A stretch of DNA of 64,000 bases, taken from Avena insularis (lineage: Eukaryota; Streptophyta; Magnoliopsida; Poales; Poaceae). The notes under the pieces are model-generated. The model saw nothing but the letters and a program-made list of their open reading frames with translations. It made no database searches and was not told the origin of the DNA. Each line of letters opens with the position of its first letter. Position 1 is the first letter of the stretch. The stretch is from positions 378,683,331-378,747,330 of the forward strand of contig CM042688.1 in NCBI GenBank assembly GCA_023614405.1. The letters are read 5' to 3'. Of this stretch, positions 1-12,350 are shown one piece after another. The position numbers and the translations under genes were made by a program.

Positions 1-1226
1 AGAGAGCTAGAGAGAGAGAAGGAGAGGGGAGGCTCGGGCTAGGGTTAGAGGCTCGGGCTCGGGTGAGCTAGGCTCGGTTAGGGTTTGGGTAGAGGGCAGC
101 TAGGGCAGGGGTGAGGTGGCCAGGAGAGAGGTGGCCGTGGGGCCAGCTAGGTAGAGAGAAGAGAGAGGCCGAGAGGGGGTGATGTGGTGGCTAGGGTAGG
201 TCATGGTTTAGGGTTTAGGAGAGGGGGTATGGTGATGATGGGGTAGATGATAGGGAGGATCTTAGCTAGAGGGTAAGAGAGAGAGATGAGTGGGATGCTT
301 AGGGTTTAGCTACTTGCTTGCACCAAGCTAGATCAACAAGAATAGGTGGATGAGGGTATGGATGGGGATAGATGTGGTTTTTAGCATGTCCCAAACAAAA
401 CAAGCATGAAGAGAGGTAGAGATGGGAGAAAAGATCCACTCAAAATTCAAATAAAATCCAAAGGACAAGCAAAAGGTGGTACTTGCATGGGCCATGCATA
501 AATAATTAATACCATGCTTATTTTTGTGAAAACAAGGTTATTTACATGGCATTATTCTTATGCATTCCAAAATGTGGAGTAAGGCCTAAGCAAAAGGATT
601 TAAGAGAAGTTCCAAGTGGAGTAGATGGAGTTGACCACATTGGATTATAATTGGGACTTGCTAGTGTGTATATTCCACTAGATGCTTACTATTCCCAAAA
701 ATATTCCCACATGAGCATAAATCCATAATAATCCATATGGAAGCTAGGAAAAAGGGTTCCACTCACAAGGCATGCAAAGGTGGCCATGTGGCTCTCATAA
801 ACCAATAATGTGAAAACAACATGATGCTAAGATGAGAGCATGTGGACAATAGAATTGGATCCATCCCAACCCACATGAGCTAGAGGTAAAACCCAAATAA
901 AGTGCAAAGCTCATATTTAGTTGGATGGTGGAATTATAAGGTGGTGAAAGAAAGGTGGTGGAGTGGAATAAAAGATATGCCCCCAACTCAACTTGGGCAT
1001 TTAAACAATATATCAAGAACCAAATACAATATCAAGAGGCAAATACAATTATTAATGCATATGAGAGAAGAACCAAAGCAAAAAGGGTTTTATATGATGC
1101 TCAAATGCAAGGTGGCATGATGACATGAGCATGATATCATGATGATGCAACAAATATATATTTGAAGTAGCCATTATATTACTAGACCAAGTAGCATTAC
1201 AATTGTTAGACAATTGGGATGCTACA
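1..1226 (-). repeat. 3' LTR of element A (partial)
   Basis: This is the inner part of the 3' LTR, since the element runs on the minus strand. The LTR edge is at 1226, where the plus strand reads GATGCTACA (TGTAGCATC on the minus strand). It matches 9985-11185 almost base for base. The short ORFs inside it are chance ORFs shared by both LTR copies. Confidence 0.93.
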
Positions 1227-1237
1227 ACTCTCCCCCA
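1227..1237 (-). other. Polypurine tract of element A
   Basis: Directly outside the 3' LTR the minus strand reads TTGGGGGAGAGT, a purine-rich tract in the position expected for plus-strand DNA priming in an LTR retrotransposon. Confidence 0.75.
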
Positions 1238-1263
1238 ATAAACAGGAATCTCGCCCCGAGATT

Positions 1264-1893
1264 CTAGGAAGAAGAAGACACAAAGAGGGTAGGGTACTTG
1301 GCACGGAGCTCATCTTCACGTTCCCAAGTGGCTTCGTCAACAGAATGGTGCGACCACTGCACCTTGCAGAACTTGATGGACTTGTTGCGAGTCCTTCTTT
1401 CTGCGACTTCAAGGATTTTTGTGGGGTGTTCTTGATAAGACAGGTCTTCTTGGAGATTGATAAGCTCATGGTCCACGGTCCTGCTGGGATCCTTGAAGCA
1501 CTTCTTGAGCTGAGAGATGTGGAAAACATCATGGACCTTGAGTTTTTCCGGGAGCTCAAGAGCATAAGCAACTTCTCCTCTTCTTCCACGAATTTTGAAA
1601 GGACCGATGTATCTAGGAGCCAGCTTTCCTTTGATACCAAAACGGTGCGTGCCTCTCATGGGAGTGACACGAAGGTAAACGAGATCACCAGGGACATACT
1701 CCATGTCCGTGTGCTTCCTGTCATAATTGCTCTTCTGGCGACTTTGAGCAATCTTCAAATTTTCAAGAATGATGTGAACCTTCTCCTCCGCTTGAGTCAC
1801 AATGTCAGGGCCAAACAAAATTCTTTCTCCTGCACCCGACCAACCAATCGGAGTTTTGCATTTGCGACCATAAAGAGCCTCAAATGGTGCCAT
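1264..1893 (-). pseudogene. Element A integrase C-terminal half with chromodomain-like tail
   Basis: An open frame of 209 codons. It starts within the conserved MAPFEALYGRKCRTP-type segment that follows the integrase core. It continues through the GDLVYLRV and LAPRYIGPFKI segments and the VFHISQLKKC segment. It ends in a chromodomain-like stretch containing IKFCKVQWSHHS and EATWEREDELRAKYPTLF. In plant chromoviruses this tail is thought to guide integration to heterochromatin. The catalytic core upstream (about 1894-2260) is shifted in frame and has lost recognisable second-Asp and Glu residues, so no functional integrase can be made from this copy. Confidence 0.85.
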
Positions 1894-2130
1894 CTTTAGA
1901 CTTTTCTAGAAGCTGTTGTTGTAAGAGAATTCAGCATAAGGAAGACATTCTTCCCACTTCATGCCAAAAGATATGACGCAAGCACGAAGCATATCCTCTA
2001 GAATCTGATTGATCCTTTCAACTTGTACTTGTTGAGGGTGGTAAGCTGCTGAAGTTCAACTTTGTTCCCAAAGCATTTTGGAAACTCTCCCGAACTTGGA
2101 AGTGAAGATGCTTCCACAGTCGAACTAATC

Positions 2131-4008
2131 TCAAGCGGAACCCCATACGGAGAGACAATTACTGATATAGAGCTCACCCAACTGAATTGCAGAAATTGTT
2201 TCCTTGACGGGGAAGAAGTGAGCCACTTTAGAAAGCCTGTCAATGACAACAAAGATTGCATTGTTGCCCTTCTGCGACCTCGGAAAACCAGTGATGAAGT
2301 CCATCTCCACTTTCTCCCATTTCCATTCCGGGGGTTTCAATGGCTGTAGAAGACCGGAAGGTTTCTGATGAACAGCTTTAACTCTGCGGCAGACATCACA
2401 CTCCGAGACATACTTGGCACAATATCGTTTCAAACCAGGCCACCAATATTGTGTTTTCAAGTCCATGTACATCTTTGTGCTGCCAGGGTGGATAGAAAGA
2501 ACAGAATCATGCGCCTCCTTGAGAACTTGCTCTCTCAAACCCAGGTAGTTCAGAACAAACATCCGGTGTTCAAAGAAAAGTGTGCCTTGATCATCGACGT
2601 GGAAGGACTCATACTTCGGAAGCTGGATGTTGGAGATGACCTTTCTTGTGTACGGATCACCAAGCTGAGAAGAGCGAACCTTTTCTTCCAAGAGACGGGT
2701 TGCTAGAAGGTTCAGAAGATACCCTTGTTCCATAATCTCAAGGTTGAGCTGACGGAATTCCTCGCACAAGAGAGGCTGTTGTTCTTCCATCATGAGGTTG
2801 TTGACATAAGCTTTGCGGCTGAGCGCATCGGCCATGACATTAGCTTTGCCCGGAGTGTAGTTGATGGTCAAATCAAAATCATTGATTGCTTCAATCCATC
2901 TCCTCTGCCGAAGGTTGAGATCAGGCTGAGTGAAGATATACTTCAAACTCTTGTGATCAGAAAAGATTTCACAACGGTTGCCAAGCAAGTAGTGCCTCCA
3001 TACTTTCAAAGCAAAGACAACTGCTGCGAGCTCGAGGTCATGTGTAGGATAGTTGATCTCATGCGTCTTCAACTGTCGAGAGGCATAAGCAACAACTTGT
3101 TTTTCTTGCATGAGGACCGCACCCAATCCGTGCAAAGAGGCGTCACAGAATATCTGGAAGGGCTTAGATGTGTCTGGAGGAACCAAGACTGGTGTGGAAG
3201 TGAGCTTCTCTTTGAGTGTCTCAAAGCTTGCTTGACATGAAGGAGTCCAAAGGTATTTCTTGCCTTTCTTGAGGAGATTGGTAAGAGTCTTCGCTATCTT
3301 CGAAAAGTTCTGAACGAAGCGACGGCAATAACTAGCCAAACCAAGGAAACTCCGCACTTCTTTGACATTAACAGGAGGAAGCCATTCAACAATTGTCTTC
3401 ACAGTTTCTGGGTTGACGGCAATGCCCTTGGCAGAGATGACGTGACCAAGATAGGTTACTTGAGGCAGCCAAAACTCACACTTGGAGAACTTTGCATACA
3501 GGCGGTTCTCACGAAGCTTGTTTAGGACACACCAAAGGTATTCTTCATGCTCTTCTTGTGACTTAGAATAGACTAGGATGTCATCCAGATAGACCACAAC
3601 GAACTTATCAAGATACTCCATGAAAACCGAGTTCATGAGCCTCGAGAAGGTGGCAGGTGCGTTGGTGAGACCGAAAGACATGACCGTGTACTCATACAGG
3701 CCATAGCGGGTGGTGAAAGCTGTTTTAGGAACATCTTCCTTGCGAATCTTTATTTGGTGATAACCACTTCTCAAGTCAAGCTTAGAGAACACCACAGCTC
3801 CAACTAGCTGATCGAAGAGATCATTAATCCGCGGAAGGGGATATTTATTCTTGATGGTTTTAGCATTGAGAGCCCGATAGTCAACACAAAGTCTATCAGT
3901 CTTGTCTCGCTTCTTCACAAAGATTGTTGGGCTACCCCAAGAAGAAATCTTGTGTTGAATGAAACCCAACTTCTCTTGTTCATCAAGTCGACGTTTGAGT
4001 TCAGCCAA
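2131..4008 (-). pseudogene. Element A reverse transcriptase, RNase H and integrase N-terminal region
   Basis: A 625-codon open frame. RT comes first, with the active-site motif YLDD at residues 140-143 and the conserved KNKYPLPRI and [10 protein letters not shown] segments. RNase H follows, with CDAS at about 288-291, SDHKSL near 350 and an ADALS Asp near 394. The integrase zinc-binding region (HPGSTK, then CDVC) and the first catalytic Asp (MDFITG) come next. The frame then shifts and runs out at 2131. A frameshift also separates it from gag-protease between 4008 and 4069. It is the longest surviving pol piece of element A. Confidence 0.9.
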
Positions 4009-4068
4009 CTCACCAGACCCATTTTATAAGGCCGCTTGGAGATAGGAGCGGTACCAGTTCAAGCTCAA

Positions 4069-5710
4069 TTACAAACTCAACCTCACGATCCGGAGGCATA
4101 CCAGCAACTCTTCAGAAAGACATCCGAACTCACGGACCAGAACACTCTGAATAGCTTCCATAGAATCATCGTTGAGCCGCCAAGAGAAAAGCTGGATAGC
4201 GAGTCGACTTGGAGAATAGACTATATGGCCTTCAGGAATCTTCAGAGAAACCGAGCGTTCAGCACAATCAATCACAGCTGCATTTGCTGTCAACCAATCC
4301 ATGCCCAAGATGACATCAATGTTAGAATTGCCCAGAAAGATTAAGGACGCCGAGAATGAAGAGCCACCAATCTCAATTTGATTGCCATGGCTGATATGAG
4401 CAGCCCTCATGTTTGAACCAAGAGATTGTACCACCAGACGATGTGATAACGGAACCTTATCCAGATCATGCTCTTGCGCAAACTTATGCGAAACAAAAGA
4501 ATGCGAAGCACCAGAATCAAACAAAACTCTTGCAGGAACTGAGTTAACGGATAGCATACCCATCACAACTCCAGGTGCATGCTCAGCTTGAGCGGCGTTG
4601 ACACAGTTGGCACGAGCAACAGTAGACCCGGGCTTGGTGTTGATGTTGAGAGCCCGAGGTGGTGGTGCACGAACCAAAGGAGAGCTTGCCGCAGATCTTG
4701 GAGGTGGTGGAGGAAGAGCCTTGTTCTTCATCGGATAGTTCCAGTTTTGATGCCCAGTGTTTCCACAAGTGTAACAAGCACCAGCTGGACGTGGAGCAAC
4801 GTAGCCAGGGACTCCGCCAGGCGCTCCAGGGTAGTGGTGGTTGTAGCCCCTGGGAGCAGCAGTGAGGAAGTTTGGTGGCCTTGCCGCGAAGCTTGAAGGT
4901 CTTGGTGTAGCCGGGAGCGACGGTGGGGTGTTAGGAACCCAGACACGACGCTTAGAAGGAGTTGACATAGCTGAAGAGCTTGCTGCATCGCGGTTGTGTT
5001 TCTTTGACTCCTCAAACACTTGCCTACTTGCCTCTTCCTGCAGAGTTGTATGCTGAAGTTCCAGAAAAGACGCCGGCCTTGCATGTGTGATTGCATACTT
5101 AATCGATGCATTGAGCCCTTGCCGGAACCTCTTTTGCTTCTTCTTGTCATCAGAGATCTCATCGCCACCATAACGAGAAAGGTTCATGAAGTTCCTGATG
5201 TAGGTATTGACATTATCATTGCCACCTTGAGGTTGAGAAACACTTCCTTCATCCTCTCCATGACAATTTCTAATGAATCGCTCTTTGAAAGCTCCAATTG
5301 AACTGTCCCCAAGTAGTCAAAACCGGTCGGTTTGCCTTCAGGTAATTCTCCCACCAGAGAGATGCATCTCCCTTCAGAAGGTGAGTAGCACACTTTACCC
5401 ATTCTTGCTCAGGAACATCAGCAGTTGCCAGTAACCTTGACATCTCACGCAACCAATCATCAGCATCAAGTGGTTGATCAGAAACATCAAACTGGCGTGG
5501 GTTGAACTTCAGGAAGCTTTTGATGTCTCCTCGCTTGGGAGGTGGAGGTAGCAGAGCAAACTCATTCCTCCTGACACTTTCTTCAAAGCGTTGCTGGTTA
5601 CCTGCATTGCTGCCAAGGCATTGGCGATGCTTGACAACGCTGCCCCAGTTCAGGTTGTATGTCCTCCTCGAGCAGCGTGGTGGTGCCATCCTGTGATTGA
5701 TATAAAACAC
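4069..5710 (-). pseudogene. Element A gag and aspartic protease, frameshifted
   Basis: Three overlapping frames (5710-5270, 5402-5184, 5187-4069) together make a Gag-protease polyprotein. The first holds the capsid-like region with DADDWLREM and ASLWWENY. The third starts in the end of capsid, passes a proline-rich linker and reaches a zinc knuckle CYTCGNTGHQNWNYP, whose last Cys is replaced. It then reaches the retropepsin motif DSGASHSF and the flap-side VILGMDWL. The likely initiation Met is the eighth codon of the first frame (MAPPRCSRR). At least two frameshifts and the damaged knuckle mark it as dead. Confidence 0.88.
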
Positions 5711-6545
5711 AAGTCAGTACTATGATGGAGAATAATAATAATCCAAAATAGTACCAAGATGGAATTAATCAAGATTAAAGGATACAATTTACTAAGATGA
5801 TATTAAAATATCAACCAAGTTCAAAGCACCTAGAAGATATTAAGCATATCGCACACGACTGAAAAGGAGTGTGGTACACAGATATATCAAATAAAAAAAA
5901 TTCCACAAATTTCGGCATTAAAATACCAATAGATGCGCAAAATCCCTTAACGAATCAAGATTAGTGACTGTACCAATTCAATATACAAGAGCGAATGATA
6001 AGAGTAGTGGTATGGTCGCGACTCCATCCCGCACTCAAATCATTACTCCGCACATGAATAAGTAAAACACATATCTCAACACCTTCTTCTCAAGATAACC
6101 TAAAGATTAGCAACTACGGAAACGAACACCCCAAACAAGATGACGTCGGATAACAAAGAGTAATACAGATCGCGGCGGTATACAACGAATCAGATAGATC
6201 GCGTCGGTTTGCAAAAGCCTGTCGGTATGGAATGTACCAACAGTTGATAACCAAAAGGCAGATTGTGATAACAACTTGGATGCAACAGATAGACAAGGAA
6301 TTACACACACACAGATACACAACCTATGGTACTACGGAAACCCAGAACACGTGAATCCTAGTTTGAATTTTAAGGAGAGAATTGAAAACGTTACACTTCC
6401 TTACCAGAAAAGGGTGGGTGGGTGGGTAAGAAGAAAAGTGGAAGCAGTCCTACTCTCGCGTTTTGTTTTTCCCTAGTATACATAACTACCAAAATATTTG
6501 CTAGACAGACAACGACCATTTGGCTGAGACCCTGAAGGGCGGGAT
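5711..6545 (-). other. Untranslated leader of element A
   Basis: This is the stretch between the primer site and gag. It holds only short frames with no recognisable domain. Unlike element B, it has no accessory ORF here. Confidence 0.7.
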
Positions 6546-6558
6546 GGCTCTGATACCA
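6546..6558 (-). other. Primer-binding site of element A
   Basis: The minus strand reads TGGTATCAGAGCC, two bases from the LTR edge at 6561. This is the usual complement of the 3' end of initiator methionine tRNA used by many plant gypsy and copia elements. Confidence 0.9.
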
Positions 6559-6560
6559 AT

Positions 6561-9500
6561 TGTAACTACCTCGGTGAATTACGCTCCTAGTTACAAGCCT
6601 GGATGAACGGAAATGGTTGAAATAGTACGGTGGGGCCCAAATGACACTCACAGGTAGACCTTTCGGACGTCCCAACCATTTCCAAAACAACGGGACAAGA
6701 ACGGTCGGCGTAATCGGCAGGCGAAGGGATCAACTACATACACAAATGAGTATGTATGCAAGCCACCATACAACAGTACATCATAGCCATTCCATCTAAA
6801 AAGAAAGGAAATATAGCAACGCCATACGGCAAGATCCAAATATCCTAGATAGATATAATAGTTTAGGATATCTCCTCATACATCAATCAACAGTATCGGT
6901 GAAGCGAAGACACAATCCGAGTACGGATAAGAAGCAAATCGGCATAAGATGCCCCATAAATAAGCAGATCCCGCCCACAGATCTCACGGATCCCCGTTCC
7001 CGGAATCTCTACACCGAATGATCGTCGCCCACATCGTCCGTCTCTTCCACCTAGTATCCATCCTACGAATGTACCTGTTCATCTGAACCAATAATTTATC
7101 GTGTGAGACCCTAGGGGTACTCAGCAAGTCTTTATGCCTCTAAAGGGGACACAACCTGGGGTGACGCAATTGCAGCAAAAGATAAACCCTAACAATTCTA
7201 TAGATACTCGCTAACCATCCGCCTAACCAGAGATAGACGGATGTCCGTGAATTACTAACAACAGTTATAATGGTAATATCCACAGATCCATCCTCCTCCT
7301 CGCTTACCAACGAGGAAGCGGACGAACAACCCCCATCCGTTGGCAATTTTATTAACCATTCCATGAGTGTTGCAATATTTACTAGTCAATTACTTAGTCA
7401 AATTAAAAGCGGTACTTTAGTTATGCTTGTCTATGATCGAGAAACTGTGCTCCAAGTCGTCCATAACCGCGGACACGGCTTTCAGAAAGTTTTACCCTGC
7501 AGGGGTGCACAAATAGCAACACACACTCGATCAACCTCGGAAAAACCAAATCAAAACCAACGAGGCGGTCACGACAAAGCGATCACAAGATTCAGAAATA
7601 TTTCAGGGGTCCACCCCATTAATCTACCATAGCGAAGCTGGCCGCTGAGACGAACTCAAGGTTTGTGGGGGTGATAACGACTAGGAACCCGAAGTGTGGT
7701 GGGCTTGTCGATACAGCAACGGGTCACGGTCCTAAAGCGATGCGATGTGCGTTACCTCGCACAATTTAAATAAAGCGATAAAGCATGGCATAAGTACAGG
7801 ATAGTAAATAAAACCTCAAACTAGTTTGTGGCCCCAAGAAATAAGAATGAATCAAGCTCGCTCGGGGGTTCATAATCCTCCGGATGTGGATAGCGCGAAT
7901 ATTCAAGGAACAGGAATCAAGTACTGGGTCCTCGGGACACAAGTGAGCTGAAAAACCAAATAGCGAATATGGCTCACCGATGCCACTTTCATTAGTTATC
8001 CCATTACTGCTCAGGTTAAGTTGTTTAGGTACCTCGTTATCCATCAGACTCTCACATACCCTACACATGTTGTTCTACGACTCGCATGGCTCAAACAACT
8101 CCTGTAGTAATGGCTCATGGGATGGAGGAACAAGCTTCGGTGGGGTTTAAAAGTAAAGGCTATGCAATACTTGGGATTCAGTTTAATGCAATCGCGACTC
8201 AATGATGCAAGAATAAGATAGAGGCAAAAGGTACTATATGTATGCAAGCATGTGGTAATGCTTGTCTGGCAGCTCAGTTGAAGCGAGAGAAGGATCTGGG
8301 TAGTGCTCCTGGGTTTCTTGATATATCCCACCTTTCATCTGATTCAAGAAGAACCAAACAAACAAGGGCCAACATAAATAAAGTGCACAAGCATATGAAT
8401 AAAATGCGACAAGCAAACAATCATGCCATGATGAATGATGCACAATTGCATGGCAATAAAGTAGCATGGCATGGGTGAGGTGTGGAATACAAGAATAAAC
8501 CATTTTATTGAGTTTTGGCCTCATTTTATCCTCATATTAGTTGCTGTACACATTATATTTATATGATGCATGCTGCAAAACAGACAAAGGAATGCATAAA
8601 CAGAAAGGTCTCGTCGAGCTAATCATTTTAGACATATTATTTGTTAAATTTGGAGTTATAAAACAAAAGTTATTAATTAATTAAGGAAAAGGGCATTTTT
8701 TTGTAATTTTAATTAACTTGGAAACTAAAGTGTTCAAAATATATTTTGAATGGCATAATTGAATTCCTCATATTTTTCTGATTTCAAAACATATGTCATT
8801 TGCATTATTTGGATTTATAATTTAAAAGTTATTTAAAAACAGAATTAAAATTTGAATTTAAATTAATTTGAAAAGATTTGAATTAAAACAGATAACAGAA
8901 AAACCTTTTGTCACACAGACCAGTTCTAGCCACAGTCAATGACCAGTGGGGCCATCTTGTTGGGCGACAAGCATAGAAATGCTTCACATCATGAAGCTAA
9001 CCTAGCCACTGCGTTTGTGGTGGGCTCATGACCCACGGGTCCACGTGGCAAGTAGAGGAAAAAGCAGCAGTGGGGGCTGAGCTGGAGTGCGGTTGAGGTT
9101 CTGGAAGCAGGAGGTTCTCTGCAAAACTCACGCGAGCAGGTGGGTCAAGAGGAGCTGGGTTGAGTGCGCAAAACAGCGGGGGTTTACGCGGCAAAAAAAA
9201 GAGTCGTTCCTCTTCTCCATGAAGAGGACAGATCGGTGCGTCCAAGCAGCGCTTGGCCTTGAAATCGAACTCGGACCTGGCATGCTGTGAGGCGGCAGCC
9301 CAGGCTGGGGCGGGTTGGTGTTAGAGGGCACGGGCCTAGTTGGGGCTTGGCGCTACGCGGGAGTGAGCGAGCAAGCGACGGCAAGTGAGGGCGCTCGACG
9401 AAAGGGCCGGTGGATCTAGGCGACGATGGTGAGGCGGAGCATGTCCAGGGGGTTTAGGGGCTCACCGAGAGTGTGTCGGTGGTGGCGGATCGGGCCGGCG

Positions 9501-11185
9501 ACAGCAGGCACGGTGATCTGATGCAGGCCCAGCGGTTTAGGGTTTCGGGGTCGGCGTCGCGATGTTCTTCGGCTCCAGCCCTTCTCCTCCTCGCTGACGG
9601 TTACTGGACGAAGCAGAGAAGCCTCCTCGTCCTTCTCGATCACCTCCTCGTCGCGCTCGTTGGCTGGATCGGCGCAGTGTGGTTGGAGCAGACGGTGGCC
9701 GGCGTTGGGGGTAGACGGTGGTGGAGAGGAAGGAGAGAAGAAGGCGAGGCCCTGGGCGGATCTAGGAGAGGCCAGAGGCGAGAGAGAGGGGGTAGATAGG
9801 GATGGGAGAGGAGAGGTGTGCCGTGGGGGAGTGGTAGATGGAAAAGGTGGCTTCGGCCACCTTTTTCTCCTTCCTCCTCCTCACGTGCTCGGTCGGCCAG
9901 GGGCAGGGCAGGCAGGGGGTGGCTTCCAGGTGGGGCAAGGTGAGGCCAGGGAGGCAGGCTCGGCGTGGTGGGGTAGCACGGCAGAGAGAGCTAGAGAGAG
10001 AGAAGGAGAGGGGAGGCTCGGGCTAGGGTTAGAGGCTCGGGCTCGGGTGAGCTAGGCTCGGTTAGGGTTTGGGTAGAGGGCAGCTAGGGCAGGGGTGAGG
10101 TGGCCAGGGAGAGAGGGTGGCCGGTGGGGCCAGCTAGGTAGAGAGAAGAGAGAGGCCGAGAGGGGGTGATGTGGTGGCTAGGGTAGGTCATGGTTTAGGG
10201 TTTAGGAGAGGGGGTATGGTGATGATGGGGTAGATGATAGGGAGGATCTTAGCTAGAGGGTAAGAGAGAGAGATGAGTGGGATGCTTAGGGTTTAGCTAC
10301 TTGCTTGCACCAAGCTAGATCAACAAGAAAAGGTGGATGAGGGTATGGATGGGGATAGATGTGGTTTTTAGCATGTCCCAAACAAAACAAGCATGAAGAG
10401 AGGTAGGGAGAGATGGGAGAAAAGATCCACTCAAAATTCAAATAAAATCCAAAGGACAAGCAAAAGGTGGTACTTGCATGGGTCATGCATAAATAATTAA
10501 TACCATGCTTATTTTTGTGAAAACAAGGTTATTTACATGGCATTATTCTTATGCATTCCAAAATGTGGAGTAAGGCCTAAGCAAAAGGATTGACCACATT
10601 GGATTATAATTGGGACTTGCTAGTGTGTATATTCCACTAGATGCTTACTATTCCCAAAAATATTCCCACATGAGCATAAATCCATAATAATCCATATGGA
10701 AGCTAGGAAAAAGGGTTCCACTCACAAGGCATGCAAAGGTGGCCATGTGGCTCTCATAAACCAATAATGTGAAAACAACATGATGCTAAGATGAGAGCAT
10801 GTGGACAATAGAATTGGATCCATCCCAACCCACATGAGCTAGAGATAAAACCCAAATAAAGTGCAAAGCTCATATTTAGTTGGATGGTGGAATTATAAGG
10901 TGGTGAAAGAAAGGTGGTGGACTGGAATAAAAGATATGCCCCCAACTCAACTTGGGCATTTAAACAATATATCAAGAACCAAATACAATATCAAGAGGCA
11001 AATACAATTATTAATGCATATGAGAGAAGAACCAAAGCAAAAAGGGTTTTATATGATGCTCAAATGCAAGGTGGCATGATGACATGAGCATGATATCATG
11101 ATGATGCAACAAATATATATTTGAAGTAGCCATTATATTACTAGACCAAGTAGCATTACAATTGTTAGACAATTGGGATGCTACA
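6561..11185 (-). repeat. 5' LTR of element A (4.6 kb)
   Basis: It begins TGTAACTACC and ends GATGCTACA on the plus strand, so it has TG...CA ends in either reading. The inner end adjoins the primer site. The outer 1.2 kb repeats positions 1-1226. The GC-rich stretch at about 9240-10100 gives many overlapping ORFs on both strands, none resembling a known protein. Short runs of TTTAGGG-like motif occur near 10025-10205. A related solo LTR lies at 50114-54164; the shared segments include 7426-7480 against 51130-51185. Confidence 0.92.
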
Positions 11186-12350
11186 ATCCACATGACCACA
11201 CACACACTCCAGTGGATTCTATGATGCAACTTCTGCCACACTGGTGCAACATGCAATGTGGAAGCTGCTTTCCTATTTGTTTTTGGTCTCTGTGACCATG
11301 GTTTGACACATGGATCCACACGATTCATTGATCCACAAGACCACATTGCGTGTGTTCTTTTTCCTAAACTGAATCGATCCACATGACCACAGACACTCTA
11401 CTAGATTCTGTGATGCAACTTCTTCCACACTGGTGCAACATACAATGTGGAAGCTGCTTTCCTATGTGTTTTTGGTATATATGACCATGGTATGACACAT
11501 GGATCCACTAGAGTCATTGCATGTGTTCTTTTCCCTAAACCAAATTTATCCACTAGTGTCATTGCATGTGTTTTTCCAAAACCACATTGATCCACATGAC
11601 CACACACACTCTAGTGGATTCTGGGGAAACTTCTGCCACACTGGTGCAACATGGAATGTGGAAGCTGCTTTCCTATGTGTTTTTGGTCATTGTGACCATG
11701 TTTGACACATGGATCCACTAGAGTCATTGCATGTGTTCTTTTCCAAAAACACATTGATCCACATGACCACACACACTCCAGTGGATTCTTTGGTGCAACT
11801 TCTGCCACAGTAGTGCAACATGCAATACGGAAGCTGATTTCCAATGTGTTTTTGATCTTTGTGACTATGCTTTGACACATGGATCCACTAGAATCATTGC
11901 ATCTGTTCTTTTCCCAAAACAACATTGATCCACTAGTGTAATTGCATGTGTTCTTTTCCAAAACCACATTGATCCACATGACCACACACTCTCCAATGGA
12001 TTATGTGGTGCAACTTATGCCACACTGGTGCAACATGCAATGTGGAAGATGCTTTCCTATGTGTTTTTCGTCTCTGTGACCATGGTATGACACATGGATC
12101 CACTAGAGTCATTACATGTGTACTTTTTGCAAAACCACATTGATCCACTAGGGTCATTGCATGTGTTCGTTTCCAAAACCACATTGATCCACATGACCAC
12201 ACACACTCCAGTGGATTCTATGGTGCAAATTCTGCCCCACTGGTGCAACATGCAATGTGGAAGCTGCTTTCCTATGTATTTCTGGTCTCTGTGACCATGG
12301 TTTAACACATGGATCCACTAGAGTCATTGCATGTGTTCTTTTCCTAAAAG
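11186..12350. repeat. Minisatellite array, six units of 167-215 bp
   Basis: Units begin ATCCACATGACCACACAC at about 11186, 11377, 11590, 11757, 11972 and 12187, giving lengths 191, 213, 167, 215, 215 and a partial last one. The long units differ from the 167-bp unit by 48 bases, which is one extra copy of an internal subrepeat (GATCCACTAGAGTCATTGCA and following). Reading frames run through the array on both strands, but the unit lengths are not multiples of three and the frames drift, so I do not call a protein. Element A ends exactly at the first unit. Confidence 0.9.

Larger units (their letters stand above)
1..11185 (-). mobile_element. Ty3/gypsy chromovirus (Tekay-like), element A, left end outside window
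   Basis: The order on the minus strand is a long LTR (11185-6561), a primer site, gag, protease, RT, RNase H, integrase with a chromodomain-like tail, a polypurine tract and a second LTR cut by the window edge. The two LTR copies align from 1 to 1226 against 9985 to 11185. They differ by small indels and by about 32 bases present only in the left copy (near 597-628). The pol order and the chromodomain-like tail place it in the plant chromoviruses, probably the Tekay/Del lineage. About 3.4 kb of the 3' LTR lies outside the window. All ORFs are broken, so it is not autonomous now. Confidence 0.93.

Noticed and set aside
1219..1899. A 226-codon plus-strand ORF
   Set aside because: It is antisense to the integrase/chromodomain frame of element A and has no domain of its own. 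Similar shadows lie opposite RT and gag (2062-3240, 4036-5301).
9240..10055. Overlapping ORFs of 65-131 codons in a GC-rich stretch
   Set aside because: They lie wholly within the 5' LTR of element A, occur on both strands and show no domain. Part is repeated in the other LTR.
10020..10210. TTTAGGG-like motifs, suggesting telomeric repeat (also at 53785-53820)
   Set aside because: They are few, irregular and shared between LTR copies of the element A family, so they are LTR sequence and not an interstitial telomere.
11011..12308. Chain of ORFs on both strands with repeated Trp/Cys/His peptides
   Set aside because: They come from the minisatellite. Unit lengths are not multiples of three and the register changes from unit to unit.
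11186..12350. CRISPR-like spaced direct repeats
   Set aside because: Repeat units are long and contiguous with no unique spacers, and the DNA is plant nuclear.
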